Source: Nephromyces sp. MM_2019
Taxonomy: Eukaryota; Apicomplexa; Aconoidasida; Nephromycida
DNA length: 64,000 bases
Assembly (NCBI GenBank): GCA_015657535.1
Contig: JADHZB010001916.1
Span: 1-64,000 of the forward strand
Direction: 5' to 3'
Made by a program: the position numbers and the translations under genes. Shown here piece after piece: positions 37,879-49,805 of the stretch (position 1 is the first letter of the stretch; each line of letters begins with the position of its first letter). The notes under the pieces are model-generated. The model saw nothing but the letters and a program-made list of their open reading frames with translations. It was not told the origin of the DNA and did not search any database.

Positions 37879-40800
37879 TTTTACCAGTATATAAAACACC
37901 TTTTCCTGATGTATAACGTTTAGCACTGAAGGCTAAAAGGGTCGAAATCAACTGGGCTAAATAAAGCGAACAGAATTTGAGAGCCGCGATGATAGCAAAA
38001 CCTTCTTACCAACTGCACATTTTATATCTAAATCTAAAACCAAAGGTAAAAATATAGAAGCATGCTAAAAAATCAAGAATTAAAACATACTTGCCTTTAG
38101 GTGTAAAAATAGCAGACTAACTACAAAAAGAGTGTGGTAAAAAAAAGCTAATATTGGTAGAGACAATGCATGGATAAAATAGGGTTTAAAAGCATAACAT
38201 CAGAGTAAGAACATACAAGGGTTCGAGGACTGTGAACCGTCCATTTCACATGGGAGATCCTATATTCTCTTGTAATTCTAGAGGTAAATCTTGGGAAATC
38301 CTAAACTAAGTAGAACAGCTTCATTATGCTACCAAACTGTACTCAATAAATTAGGAGGTTATGAGAGCGCTGAAAGGGCGCCTTTATAAAAAGTATGTAA
38401 AACCTAAGCTCCTCTGCGATGAGGAATAAGCGAATTAGCGAAAAAAACTACTATAACAAAATTTATAAAAAAGGACCAAATGAACTTGAGAGCAGGAAGC
38501 GCAGGTAGCCGTAAAACTTGAACAATATCTAGCAGTGAACTAAATGTTAGCGATTATAGCTAGGGCGGAAAAGTATAGGCAACGAACAAAAATTCACCAA
38601 AAAATTCGCCTAGCAAGTAACAAAAATGAAAACATAAAATAAAAATATATATATGCTTCAAGTATTATTAAAAAGCCTGCTTTTCACTTTTCAGGGAGTA
38701 AAACATGAAAAAAAAAAATTCTGACAGCTTTGTGGCCCTAATAGGAGAGAAATACTAAAAGAGGAACTAAAGCGTACTCATGCATCTACACTATCGTCTA
38801 AATTACTTACATACGGGATTTCCAAATGCAGAAAATTTATGCTTTTCAGATGATTAGTATGCACCTGTTAATAATGCAATACCGCTTTCAGGTACGATTG
38901 ACCTCATCAAGAACGCAATATAACTTTATAAGCCTACCTAAACTAGCGTTATCTACGAACTAGAAGATATAGACTTTGTTTAGAAGGCAACTCAACACCC
39001 TGCATTCAACCAAGAAAATCAGAAAGGATCCCATTTGCATAATCACATAATTAATCTACTCATATAACCATAAACGACAAATCAATTTACGAAGAAGCGG
39101 TACTGAAAAACTAGAAAGGCTTGCTACCTGATGAAGCATACACACATCTAGGGTAGAGGTGATCGCTAGAATTCGCGCGGGATACAAAACAGGACTATTT
39201 TTCACTCCACAAATGTGCAACAAATGGGGAAACCTAGCTCAACTCTTAGGGAGGAGCAGTTCATATTGCGAAACAATACAAAGAAAGTACGGTAAAACAT
39301 TACAGAATGTCGCTCAAGCCACTTGATAAGAAGGGATTTCTTTATTTTGCACGATGACTTTCATGCAGCGATTTACACAGAATGAAAATCATGGGCTTGA
39401 TCCCCTTAAAGGCCATATTTTGAGTGAGACACAGGAAGCTATCAGCTCCCCCAATAACTGCTCCCACATAGAATGATGGCACTACTCTCGGCAAAGTTTG
39501 AGAAGCATGCTAAAGTGTGAAAATACCTACATCAAGCCCCCTTTATCAAAGTGTGGCATAATCTAGATGAAATTTGCGGCTCAATGAAAATTTTATTTCA
39601 CCGCTGCAACTTGCTACTTTAAATTCTCAATTTTATACATATATCCTGAAAAAAAAGGAAGCTTTTTTTTCAGGATATAAATCATACGATTTGTGCTGAA
39701 AAAAGGTTTCTCGCATTAGCTTGTTATGCCATACCTTTTCACTCCTTTGCAGCGCTATCAAGGGTCAGTATTGAGCTTTACTCAGGATCCACCGCAGAAA
39801 TTCATAATTTCATATATATTTAGGTCTTTTGTTAAATAGCAGGTTCCTCAAACGTAGATAGAAATTCAAAGCAGAGTTTAATAAGGTTGAAAATTTGGCA
39901 TTTGCAGAAATTATTAACCATATCGAAGAAGCATTTTGCGCACATAATGTAATGAAAATTGAGCTTGAGAACCTTTTACTTTGCAAGTTTCCCATGACAT
40001 CTACCTGAAAATAATTTTGTTCACATTTTTTCTTAGTTTAGCGGAACATAAACCTGGAAACCTGTTACTTTTATGACTAACAAAATGACCATTGTAAAAA
40101 ATAATCCAGGAGTAATTGCTGAGATTTTTCAAAGTAATACCGCTATTAAGCGAATCGAGCAAACATTTACAGGCGCTAGGAGTAACAGCAGCTTGCTCTT
40201 CCATGCAGAAAAGCAAGAGCAGCGTACATTTTTAACTTTACTTTGAGTATCAAAGCGGAGGAAGCACCTCATAATAAGTATTTGATGGACCTCGCATCAG
40301 TCGCAGGAGAATCCAACGTCATCAGCGCATATACCAGACAGGAAGTGTTGCGGCAAAAACTCAGGGTCCCTCCCATGGATAGCTCCTTGCAAAAAATCAT
40401 GGGTAGCAGGGAGAGCACCAGTAACCCAATATGCAGTGGAACACACTGATAAATTTTGCAGTATTTGGAAAACTTTTGCAAATCGTTCACGCAATTTGGT
40501 CACCGAGCGTATCCTTTGTACGCGGACGCCGCATGGCTTCGTAGATAGTTCAAATCCGTGCAACAGACACAAGTATTACAACCTTTACGGTTTCCTGCTT
40601 AAATACATAAAGAAAGATACGGAGAACTTTGCTCAACACGCAACGCATTTTTTTCGGATTCATCATTACCTGCACCCCCGAATGGTTTTATTGTTTTTGA
40701 GATAATTACTAGCCTCATAACACTGCGAACAACGGAAGCTTTTTCGGTTTGATTACGACACTTAAAATTCCTCACAGCAGATGTAATATGCCATTTTTTG

Positions 40801-41080
40801 CTTGATAAAAACGCTGCAGACTAAGGTATGCAGTGAGCAGCTAAGATCCTTGGAGCTTATTAATAAGGAATCTTCCTAAAACGAACAAAAGATGACCAAA
40901 TAATGCAAGACCGAATGTGGTTATAGTAGATTCCGATTTACAGCTCTAGTACTTGACTTTTGCTCAGAGATGCCTCCTACTGTTATAAATTTTACTGTAT
41001 TCATCCTTCCTCCACCAAAAAAATTTGAGTCGGCGGATCATATGAAGTTTGTGCTTGATCGGGTTTGTTTTTTGGCTTAC
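37879..41080. other. Upstream region of the large minus-strand gene; unassigned
   Basis: Mostly AT-rich non-coding DNA. A few minus-strand open segments lie at 40269-40572 (including VRVQRIRSVTKLRERFAK) and 39810-40015 (preceded by a good TTTTCAG acceptor and ending NLLFNKRPKYI). They may be exons of the gene beginning at 41189, but their phases could not be chained. Confidence 0.4.
39640..39679. repeat. Perfect 17-bp inverted repeat (hairpin)
   Basis: TATATCCTGAAAAAAAA and its exact reverse complement are separated by the 6-nt loop GGAAGC. Nothing coding is near. It would form an A/T-rich stem in either strand; it could be a small foldback element end or a 3' processing structure. Confidence 0.9.
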
Positions 41081-41189
41081 TCTTCAGAATGAAGTAAAGT
41101 TCATCACAATATTTTACAATTGCATCTCCAATACTGGTATAATTGCGTGAAACATCGCTGGCTTTTCGGTCTTTTTGCGAGTTTCCCAT
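41081..41189 (-). CDS. Candidate start exon with N-myristoylation-type N-terminus
   Basis: The frame starts MGNSQKDRKASDVSRNYTSI and has a good donor (A then GTAAGC) after 36 codons plus one base; unspliced it stays open to 41001. Gly2 with Asn3, Ser4 and Lys6 fits a common N-myristoyltransferase substrate pattern, a frequent membrane anchor in apicomplexan proteins. Downstream exons (possibly within 39810-40572) could not be joined. The family is unknown. Confidence 0.35.
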
Positions 41190-41755
41190 ACAATTTTACA
41201 CGGTTTAACGCGCACTACCTTGCTGTGCATTTTACGAATGGCTCCTATGTACTCCGATAATACTATAAAACAGTCAAATGCGGTGTTTTTTTAGATTTCA
41301 GAATACTATAGCGGAAAATTTCAATAGATTCTGCTCGTTATTTGTTTGCTTTCTTCAATCCGCTGGAGGGTTCAGAAGCACACATGATTCCCCCATGAAC
41401 CATGGTCAGTGATATGCCATGGTTCACAGCTTAGGCGCTTATTCGCATGTGTGCTGGTATACTTAGGCTAGTCCCATGTGTTTGTGCAAGGCTCTGCAAA
41501 GTGCCTATTGACTAGTATCTCTCTGAACTGCAATAAAAAGCGTCTGCTCCACCCAGCAGTAACTGACCAACATAATTCGGACGAAATACATTTACCGGCG
41601 ACCCTCTTGCTGCTCGAAAAGACAGCCTTCAAAAAATAGTACTAAGGCTGCCGCCAAACGATAGCAGGCACTCAAGGTAATGCTGAGTCTCGCAAATAGC
41701 ATGCGTATAGCGCTTGTATGATTAAATCAGTAGCTAATATGTGGCAATACGAAGA

Positions 41756-42016
41756 ATGCAGCTGAGCTGCTGCGGACCTCGTCATCTAGTCCATGATAAA
41801 CTAAGTTTCAAAAATTCGCCTTTATATGAAGATGAGAAAGCGCGATGTGTAAATCAAGGGGAGAAGCTGATGCTGTGGAAGGCGGTCTCGTCGAAGCGAA
41901 AGAAGGAACAAAAAAGACGATTTATTAGTGGGCGCGAAACATCTGAAAGACACGCTAAAAAATTGAAGCTCTATCGCCAGAATAGCAGCACATTGAGGAT
42001 GAACCCAAAGGTTTAA
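41756..42016 (+). CDS. Small basic protein or exon, unknown
   Basis: 86 residues from MQLSCCGPRHLVHDK to the stop. The C-terminal half is strongly basic (SSKRKKEQKRRF, then ERHAKKLKLYRQN) and ends LRMNPKV; it could be a nuclear or ribosome-associated tail. There is no known motif. It may instead be the last exon of a longer plus-strand gene. Confidence 0.3.
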   Translation: MQLSCCGPRHLVHDKLSFKNSPLYEDEKARCVNQGEKLMLWKAVSSKRKKEQKRRFISGRETSERHAKKLKLYRQNSSTLRMNPKV

Positions 42017-42864
42017 ATAGAAGCTCTAATATTCGCTCTACATATTATTCAAGAAGCAGAAATGCAAAAGGTAAGCAGCGATTTAACAATGTGAGCTGCA
42101 GAAGTATAAAAGTGGTCATGCAGCAAGCACTTTCCCTTCAAACAGGTTTTTTCCCCCATTTCCGATAGGCTTTCTCGTAGTAATATATAGGAAACAAGCG
42201 GTTTGTGCTTGTTATTTGAAGTGCTATTGTAATTGCGATGACACTGAAATACAGTCTCACGGAGCCTCATTATAAAGCTGAAGGAGGAGGTTCAAAAGAG
42301 TGCTCAACCCTGGGGTAAAATCGATGCTCTGAGCAAAATTATTCAAAAATGAGTAAAAATATGCTGAGATCTATGATGATCCACAGAAGAAATTAATTAA
42401 GATTTGGATTTTGTACAAGTAGTAGAGCAATCAAAAGACAATATTCAATTCACGGTTGCTTCATTAAGAAGTAGTAATTGCCCGTAATTTATTAAAGGAT
42501 GAATATTCTGAGGCAACTCTTGTTCTGGCCGGGGGCAATGTGTATTTTCAAGCATAAATGGTTTCTGCTGCTTATTGCTTTTTTTTTTATTTGAAGGGGA
42601 ATGAAACTTGATTGGGCCTGATTAAGAAGCATACCCGTACTAAACTGATGACAAGGTGATTTCCAGCAACTGATCCGGGCTATGCCCAAGGTTTGTCGTC
42701 AGCTTGTAATTTTATGCGATGAGATGACAGCAATTGATTGTATCTATCCTGAAATGCATTGGTGACGAAGTGGAGACTTACTTTTCTTCCTGTGCTAAAA
42801 CGTATACAAAACATCAGTTGGCTGTAGGATTACGGTTTTAGAAGCTCTCAAAGACTGCTCCTCT

Positions 42865-43062
42865 ATGCGCTTTACGTATTTAGATTCCCATGCGCGGTAT
42901 AGTTTTACATCTTCAAAAGTCTTTCGAGGTATCCTAGAGTGGCCAATAATGTGCATGTTGCTGGCCCTTTATATTTTCAGTATTTTCTTGGCAAGTTACA
43001 GCGGCGGTGTTATATATATATGTAATCAGCCGGAAGCTCCATTTAGTGGTCTATATTGGTAG
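42865..43062 (+). CDS. Candidate small single-pass membrane protein
   Basis: 65 codons from ATG to stop. A soluble N-terminus (MRFTYLDSHARYSFTSS) leads to one strong hydrophobic span (about residues 28-46, IMCMLLALYIFSIFLA) and a short tail. The size and layout resemble small tail-anchored or complex-subunit proteins, but no family is recognised and a chance frame is possible. Confidence 0.3.
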   Translation: MRFTYLDSHARYSFTSSKVFRGILEWPIMCMLLALYIFSIFLASYSGGVIYICNQPEAPFSGLYW

Positions 43063-43825
43063 ATTCCGACTTTTTTGTTTTTGACAATGTATTCGATAAT
43101 TATAGAACGTCAACAATTGGGCTTTTGATGCTAGTAAATTAAGGGAATTGATCCCGCCTCATGAAATCAGGTACATAATCGAATGAAACTATTTTTTAAT
43201 CTGCCAATCAACGATAAAATAGTAGAGGGAATTCGAAATCAAAGTCAGTATCTGAGTTTACTTGCGTATATAGTATCCTGTCTATGGTCTCATCCTGGTA
43301 TGTAACTATAAGCAGATTTGTATTTCGAAGTGAAATTAGCTTTATTTGATACCCAATTTGATCTTATAGAAGCATCCTTGCGCATTGTCATTGTAGATAC
43401 TCAGAAGCTCTACTCACCCTTTACCATTGCGATAGATGAAATTTCTGCGTAAAACCGCTTTTTTCTGTGATGGGAACATACACCTGTAAATTTTATTATG
43501 AGGACGCTAGTACCACATGCTGTTTTTTGTGCTATAATTTACGCCTCTTTTTAGCTAATTTTATTCACTCGCTGTTTTTCTCAGACAGTGATGGGTCCCT
43601 GGCAGCTGGACCTATCGGATAGCACGCTACCTATAGTGTCCTTTTGATCTACCCCAAGTTAGCTTCTAAGTCTAACGAGGTATCCAGATGTAATTTCTTC
43701 ATTCCTCTTGAAAATTAATTCCTCGTTGGTGCTAGTCACACTTTCGGCTTCTGTAGAGCCCTCAAAGACAAAGCCTTCAAGACTTGCATACGTCTCAGTG
43801 CATTAATCTTCCTGTGCAATCGAAG

Positions 43826-46800
43826 ATGGCGAAGACGGCGCTTGGGGCTCGACGCCGCCTAATAATGTGTGGATACACCTTTATGTTCCTTTGCATCATG
43901 ATCGTGGTGAACACTGGAATCTACAGCTTATACTCGCTTAATTCCGAGTCTTACAATATGAAGTACATGCAGGCCCTAATCGTAATAAGGGCATTGATGA
44001 AAGACGTTCTAAATTCTTCACCTGGAAGCACTGATAAGGTATTCAAAAGATGGAGGCTGGGGCAACATGTGGATTCAGGGTTCAGTGAATACGCAATTAG
44101 TTCAGAACCAGAAAGTGAATTTTTTTCTGCCTCGCGCTATTTTGATAAAAATCACCAACGGGGCCACGATTTCACAAGACACGATCAATTCTCTAATTCT
44201 GAGGCTTTTGATTCTGCCGGGAAGTATTTTTCTGCTTCCCTGCCTGCATTTATAGACACACCTCGTTTAAGTGGTACCAGTTTGGATGTAAATCCCTCAG
44301 GTAGCAGAAAAAATGATGAATCTTCCACTCGTCAAGACTTCATTGGTGTTAATGATTCACCTTATAATATCTCCACTAAAGATTATATCATTTTTGAGGG
44401 CTTCAACACCCCGCAATACACTGAAAAAAACTCGAGCAGTCGGGATCTTCCTTCCATAAAGCCTGAAATAAACTCCCTCCAAGTCCAAAATCTGCACATT
44501 TTTCGCACTGAATCCGGTCCTCACGAGGCGGGGTATGATGCAGCTCTATCGAATGTTTCCGGTATAGCTGGAAATGAAACCCAGAAAAATAACCCCCTAG
44601 AGTTTAGCTCAGAGATCACCTCATGGTTATCTCGCTCATATTGGCAGAGCTACACATTTCCGTCAAAGTTTCCTTCAGTATACCTCTCAGTAGCTTTCTA
44701 TAATGTCCTTGCTTCCCTGCTTAACTTTTTGACTCTCTTGAGTTTATGTATCCTCCTTTGCTTCATGTACCTCTTGCTTCTCTATGCGCGAATAGCAGTC
44801 TTATCTTCTGCGATACTTGAGGCGACCTTACGGCCCATCATAATTCCGAGTATACTCACACTCTTGAAATACTTAAGGTCTGTGGATCCTAGAATTTACT
44901 ACTGGATGCTGAAGGTGTGCCCAATAGTAGTAGTTGTATACGTATTGCAGGGCCGTGTGATATCCTTAATTAAAAAAATTGCCAATATATCTCACAATGT
45001 TGCCGTATCAACTACTCTGTGCTTGAGGCTGCTATTCCCACTAATTGTCTGCATTTTCATTCATTTGGCTCTGATAGCGGTTATGGGTTTCAATTCTGCT
45101 ACTAAATTTATCGTTATTGTGCGGGATCCGCTTCTTCATCTTGGGAGCGTTTTGGTAGCAATTCAATGGGTAAGGCTATTTAAGTTTCGTAGTAGAGGAA
45201 GTCAAGTCAGTAACAGCATAGAAGACGTTGGTAGTGATGCCAGAAATGGGAGTAAAATGAATCGCGAGGACATTGCTAGTACAGTTGGCGCAGAAAAGGA
45301 TGATGCTAAGTTGATTCAGAGCGAAGCTGATAGAGATAACCAGAGCTACAGACGTGATGGTAATAATGATAAACGCAAGGTGCCTACTCTTCTTGGTGCT
45401 TCACTAGCTAACTACATGAGTGGCAGGGTTAATAGCCGAGACTTGACAGAAAGCAAGAGTGGAGATGAATCGAAAGGGAGAAAAACGAATCGTTTGATTA
45501 CCGCCAAGTCGGATGATATGAGCGTTAAGGCAGTGCTCGCTGAAATTGCCAAGTATCAGCACACCATGGAGAATACGCCAGAGATGTATATTGGTTCGCT
45601 CCCTAGCACCGATCTTAGAGTACGCATATGGGGAAGAGAAGACTCTTTCCTCCAAGTGCGGTTTTGGGTGACAGTTAATGCCTTGCTAGGTGAGTTAAGG
45701 AGAGTTTTGAAACCCTCTCTTGCCGTACGTGAAGCTCTTTAGGATGATGTTTTGATGTTACATAGAGCATGATGTGTTGATGTTACATAGAAGGTGATGT
45801 TTTGATGTTACATACAGGATAATATGCTCCTGTATAGAGGAAAATGTGCTCATTTATAGAGGATCTCCCTTCCATTGTGCTTTTGTGGATGGCGATGAGT
45901 GGTTGATATTTGTTACAGATAAAATGATTCGTCCTTTTTTGCATCATAATGGCCTTCGTTTATGTGCTTTATCACTAATTTTCTTCATTCACAAAAGATA
46001 TTTTTTTCATTTTTTTATAGTAACAGAGGGATGTTTCCTTGTAGTTATTTAACTGAATATATTGGGAAGCATACACTGGTACAAGGGGCCACTTTTATGC
46101 ATCTATACAACCTTTTGCAATGGCGTTATGAAATCGTGAATATTGTGCTTTAAGTACGTGAGTCTGAGTTAGTTTTTCCCCCTGCAGCAAAGTTAATGGA
46201 AATGATGCGATTTCCTTTGCTTACTTTAATTTGAGGCTTTTATTATTTTTGGGCTTTATTGGGTTATTACCCAGCGCCTGTTGTATTCGATCATTGTGTT
46301 TTTTTTTGTTTTTTTCCTCTGCAAGCTGAAAGTTTACTAAAGGAAATTTCTACATTTTCAGACATTGAGGCAGTATTTGGAGAAGATAAATGAGTTAGAC
46401 AAATGAAATTATGGAACGTTACTATCATGATATATATTTTTCTTAGAAGGGGAAAGTGCTGCTGCGCAAAAAATATTTGCATAGTATTATTGCATCAGAA
46501 AAACTTCATCAAAACTTGTTTATGCGAGGTTCGAAAGTGTGCATCTACTTGATACTCTGGTAGCACAAGGTGTATGCATGATATCATAGCATTTACTCAG
46601 TCAATAAGTAGATGTGTATTTCTATATGTTTGACGCTGATAGTGGCCTGTTCGCTTTTATTCGCTCTTCATGTTTTGTGACTAACCACATCATACATCCG
46701 GAAAATTTGTGTGCTGCATGCCTTATCCCCATTCGAAGATGCACTCGTTTTTTTTGTAATATAAACTAACAATTTTGTGTTCTTTACGCCACACTTTCTT

Positions 46801-47875
46801 TCTCAAAATAGGTAATACAGGAAGAGTATTGTATTCATTGTGATTTTGCGCTGTACATACCTTCTTGCCTCAATATCTAGTTCTCCTTTAGCGTGGCGTA
46901 AAAGCAAGAAATTTTGTTGCTCTCTTCTTACTTCATTCAGGTATCACCCGTATTCTCAAATATTTACTACGCCATGTTCCTGGTCCACTTTCCGTGATCT
47001 TATGCCATCTCGACTCATTACTGCTTTTCCTAGCGATTGGGGGGATCTTCACGCGCTCTTTCATCTCAGGGTTTATATTTTTCGATATTGCTAGGAAGCT
47101 AGCGAAAAGCATAAACACCTTTTTGTACTCTCTTCTAGGCATATACTTATTATCCCCGTCTTCATTTATAGATCACTTTCATGATCAGTCATCCGAATCC
47201 TCCTCTTTCTGCCGGAAGCAAATGATAGCTCTATCAACCACGCTGCCGTATGTATTTCAGCCTAATAGCACACTGTATCGCTATGTCTTAGAGTCTACGA
47301 TGGAGGCTGAGCAGCGAAACCTGCTTGGGAGGAACAAACAAGGGTTTTTAAGCTGCTGGTATAGATACCCAGAAAACTTAAAAACATTAGCCAAGCGTTA
47401 CGATGAAAATAGTGTGAGTTTAAGCAATGGGTTTTCCCTTCCTGTGATGGCAGCCTTTCAGCATGCGTTGATTATCGGTAAAAGTATCTGTGGGCCCTTT
47501 TTGAAGGGCCTTCCTCCATGGATAGTTACTCTTTTAGCGATGGCTTCCTCGCTATCCCCTCACTTTTTGGTGATTTTCCTTCCGAATTCTTTTGCCATTG
47601 TATACCTCTACCTGCTTGTTTATATTTACCCTATAGTATTCAGTATGCGTTGCATAGAGAATGTGGGCCCCGAGGAGAAAAAAGCTATTTATTGGCTGTT
47701 ATTTGATGTTTTGGTTACCTTTTCATTACCCTTTGTTTGGGGTAGCATCATCTTCAAGCTTATAACTCGGATTCTACCATTTCCTGTGCTCTGTAAGGTA
47801 ATTAGCTGGGCTTTATCGCTACGATTACTAAATTTTTTGTACAAGAAGGCGAGCTATGCCCTACAGTACAGGTAA
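43826..47875 (+). CDS. Multi-pass membrane protein with C-terminal REEP/HVA22-like (TB2/DP1) domain
   Basis: Exon 1 is 43826-45689 (621 codons plus one base, donor GTGAGT); exon 2 is 46941-47875 (acceptor TTCATTCAG). Phase is kept, giving 932 residues. ATG at 43826 is the first in frame (MAKTALGARRR) and leads into a hydrophobic anchor at about residues 12-35. A Ser/Asn-rich segment follows (about 40-270), then at least three spans (about 280-430), a Lys/Ser/Asp-rich linker, then more spans. The last 90 residues match the REEP/HVA22 plan: YIYPIVFSMRCIE, a charged GPEEKKAIYWLLF turn, a hydrophobic hairpin, a LPFPVLCKVISWAL stretch and LLNFLYKKAS. That family shapes tubular endoplasmic reticulum by hairpin insertion; location and role here are inferred. 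A typical REEP is about 180-260 residues, so the long N-terminal part is unusual. Both frames are certain; the domain call is by eye. Confidence 0.82.
45743..45818. repeat. About 26-bp tandem repeat, three copies, in an intron
   Basis: Three imperfect copies sharing TGATGTTACATA, starting right after the would-be read-through stop of exon 1. Lies within intron 45690-46940 of the REEP-like gene. Confidence 0.8.
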
Positions 47876-49381
47876 TGTGCTAGGCCCTGATACTGGGTTG
47901 CCTTTTAGACCCTTTTTTGAAGTTATTTTTTGTTTTATTTTGTGCTTTGCGCATTAGAGTTCAGCTTGGCTTCTATAATCGGCCTTATGATACGTTAGAG
48001 CGTAGTTAATCAAATTATGCAGGAAGGACTTTGCATCTTTTTATAGATCTATACGTATGATGAGGAGACTTTATTGTTGTAGCTATGCATATATTTGGCC
48101 GGCTGTATAAACTCTTGGAGCTATTTGCATATTTCTGTATCTGGTTTATGTGCAGCCTTAGTATGAGGTAGTTTTGTACTTGCTGCAAAAAATTTGTTTG
48201 GTCTTGTAAAGGTTGAGTATCTTGCCTTAATGATACAGTGCACTCTGTTGACAAATTATGCGTCTCCAGTTCATATCACTTTGCACAGTCTAAGTGTGAT
48301 ACGCTTTCAACATTTCAGGACTCTGTGATTATTCCCATTTGGGTTCTGCGAATCTTTTTGTGTACTGTTGGGACTATTGCAGATTCTATTGTTGGCTACC
48401 TAAGTCAAGCGAGATTTCAGTAGGCAGTCCTAAAATTAAACAAACTTTTCATCTGTAAAATAAAGCCCAAAAATATTTTAACTTTTAATGGACATTGCAA
48501 CTAAAAATTTAGAATTACTTGCACGAAAAAATGTCTTACATATTAGGGTGGTAAAACAGAGAATACATTGACGAAATGAATTTTCGCTCATTAAAACGAA
48601 AGATTTGGAATATTGAACGACTTGAAGGCCTATTTTCCTGGAAATGAATATGCTAAATTTGGGCGTATCTTGCTTTGCTTCTGAATTGAAAGAGCCTAAT
48701 TGTTGTGAGATTTCATAATACTGCCGCCACCCGATGTTGTTGAAAGGCAACATTATGCTTCTCGAAGGTTAAGGGTATAAGCTATAATCAAGCAGATGGC
48801 TTCTTCTCACTCCTATGCATACTGGTAGTGACAGTGGGTCATTGCAGCATGGATGCTGCGCGAAGCTGTAAATGCGTGTTCCTATTTCTTTGTTGTTTAC
48901 CCATCAATTTAACGCTTGCTGATTAGCCGTCACAAAAAGAAGAATGTAATTATTTGGACATTTTCTTTATGCGCATAGCAGCTAAAAGTGAGCTCTTTCT
49001 CTCTGTACTTTCCAATTCTTGAGCAGAAGGCTCCTTAGGTTTTATAAAGCTACCAGTGCTAGGTAAAAAGGCAATGATCCCATACTTTCATTATGCATTG
49101 GTACTACCATCTTGCTAGTCCGTCTTTTGGTTTTGTTATTCTACATACTTTTTCAATTGAAGTTGTTTGTAATTCACGATGACCGGAACTTTTTGATACT
49201 GGCCTAATAGCGGTGTTTTTTTCTTTGTACACATTAATATAAGCGGCGGTACCACTTATACGGGTGTTCACAGTAATCAAAATAGGGAGCCGCAGTGGCG
49301 CTAAATCGTAAACGTGGCAACTTTTAGCCCATGAATACATAATGCAATTGAAAAGAGAAAAAGGTCGAAGGAAGAGTTAAC
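47876..49381. other. Downstream/intergenic region
   Basis: Holds the 3' side of the REEP-like gene. Open frames are short and unremarkable; I see no gene. Confidence 0.5.
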
Positions 49382-49805
49382 CTGGGTGAGAGGTTTCTCT
49401 TCGACTTTCTCCCTTGGTATAAAATTGGTCCGTGTAGCTAATGTAAGTGACTGCGATGAAAATGTGACTGAACAAACTTTGCGATTAAAATGCAATTATT
49501 TAAATTGAGTAAGCTGTGGACTGCACTTAAAAGGGTCACCTTGGATGATAAATCCAAAGTGGAGCTGCGCAGATCACATCTGCAGTGTGTAGCACGAGGT
49601 ATTGTAGAACACGGTAAAACTTACCGATAATTCTAGGCTTGCACACGGCATGCGAATCCATGACGGGCAGCATTAATGTTGTCTTCACGTTGGTATTAAA
49701 GTGGGCGGTATGTTCAGCTGATACGGTTATTGAAAAGACTGTGAAAGCGTAAGTCTTTCCTGATATTCTAGTTGAGGATGCCAAAGCACCATGCGTGTGT
49801 ACGCC
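49382..49805 (-). CDS. Candidate two-exon fragment of an unknown protein
   Basis: Exon 49805-49625 (60 codons plus one base, acceptor TACTTAG, donor GTAAGT) contains STRISGKTYAFTVFSITVSA and ends KPRI. Exon 49476-49382 (acceptor CGCAAAG, donor GTTAAC) contains CSVTFSSQSLTLATRTNF. The two join in phase across a 148-nt intron. The alternating Ser/Thr/Val pattern suggests beta-sheet. A further open segment (49340-49104) has another TRISG. No family recognised; the start and end of the gene were not found. Confidence 0.35.
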
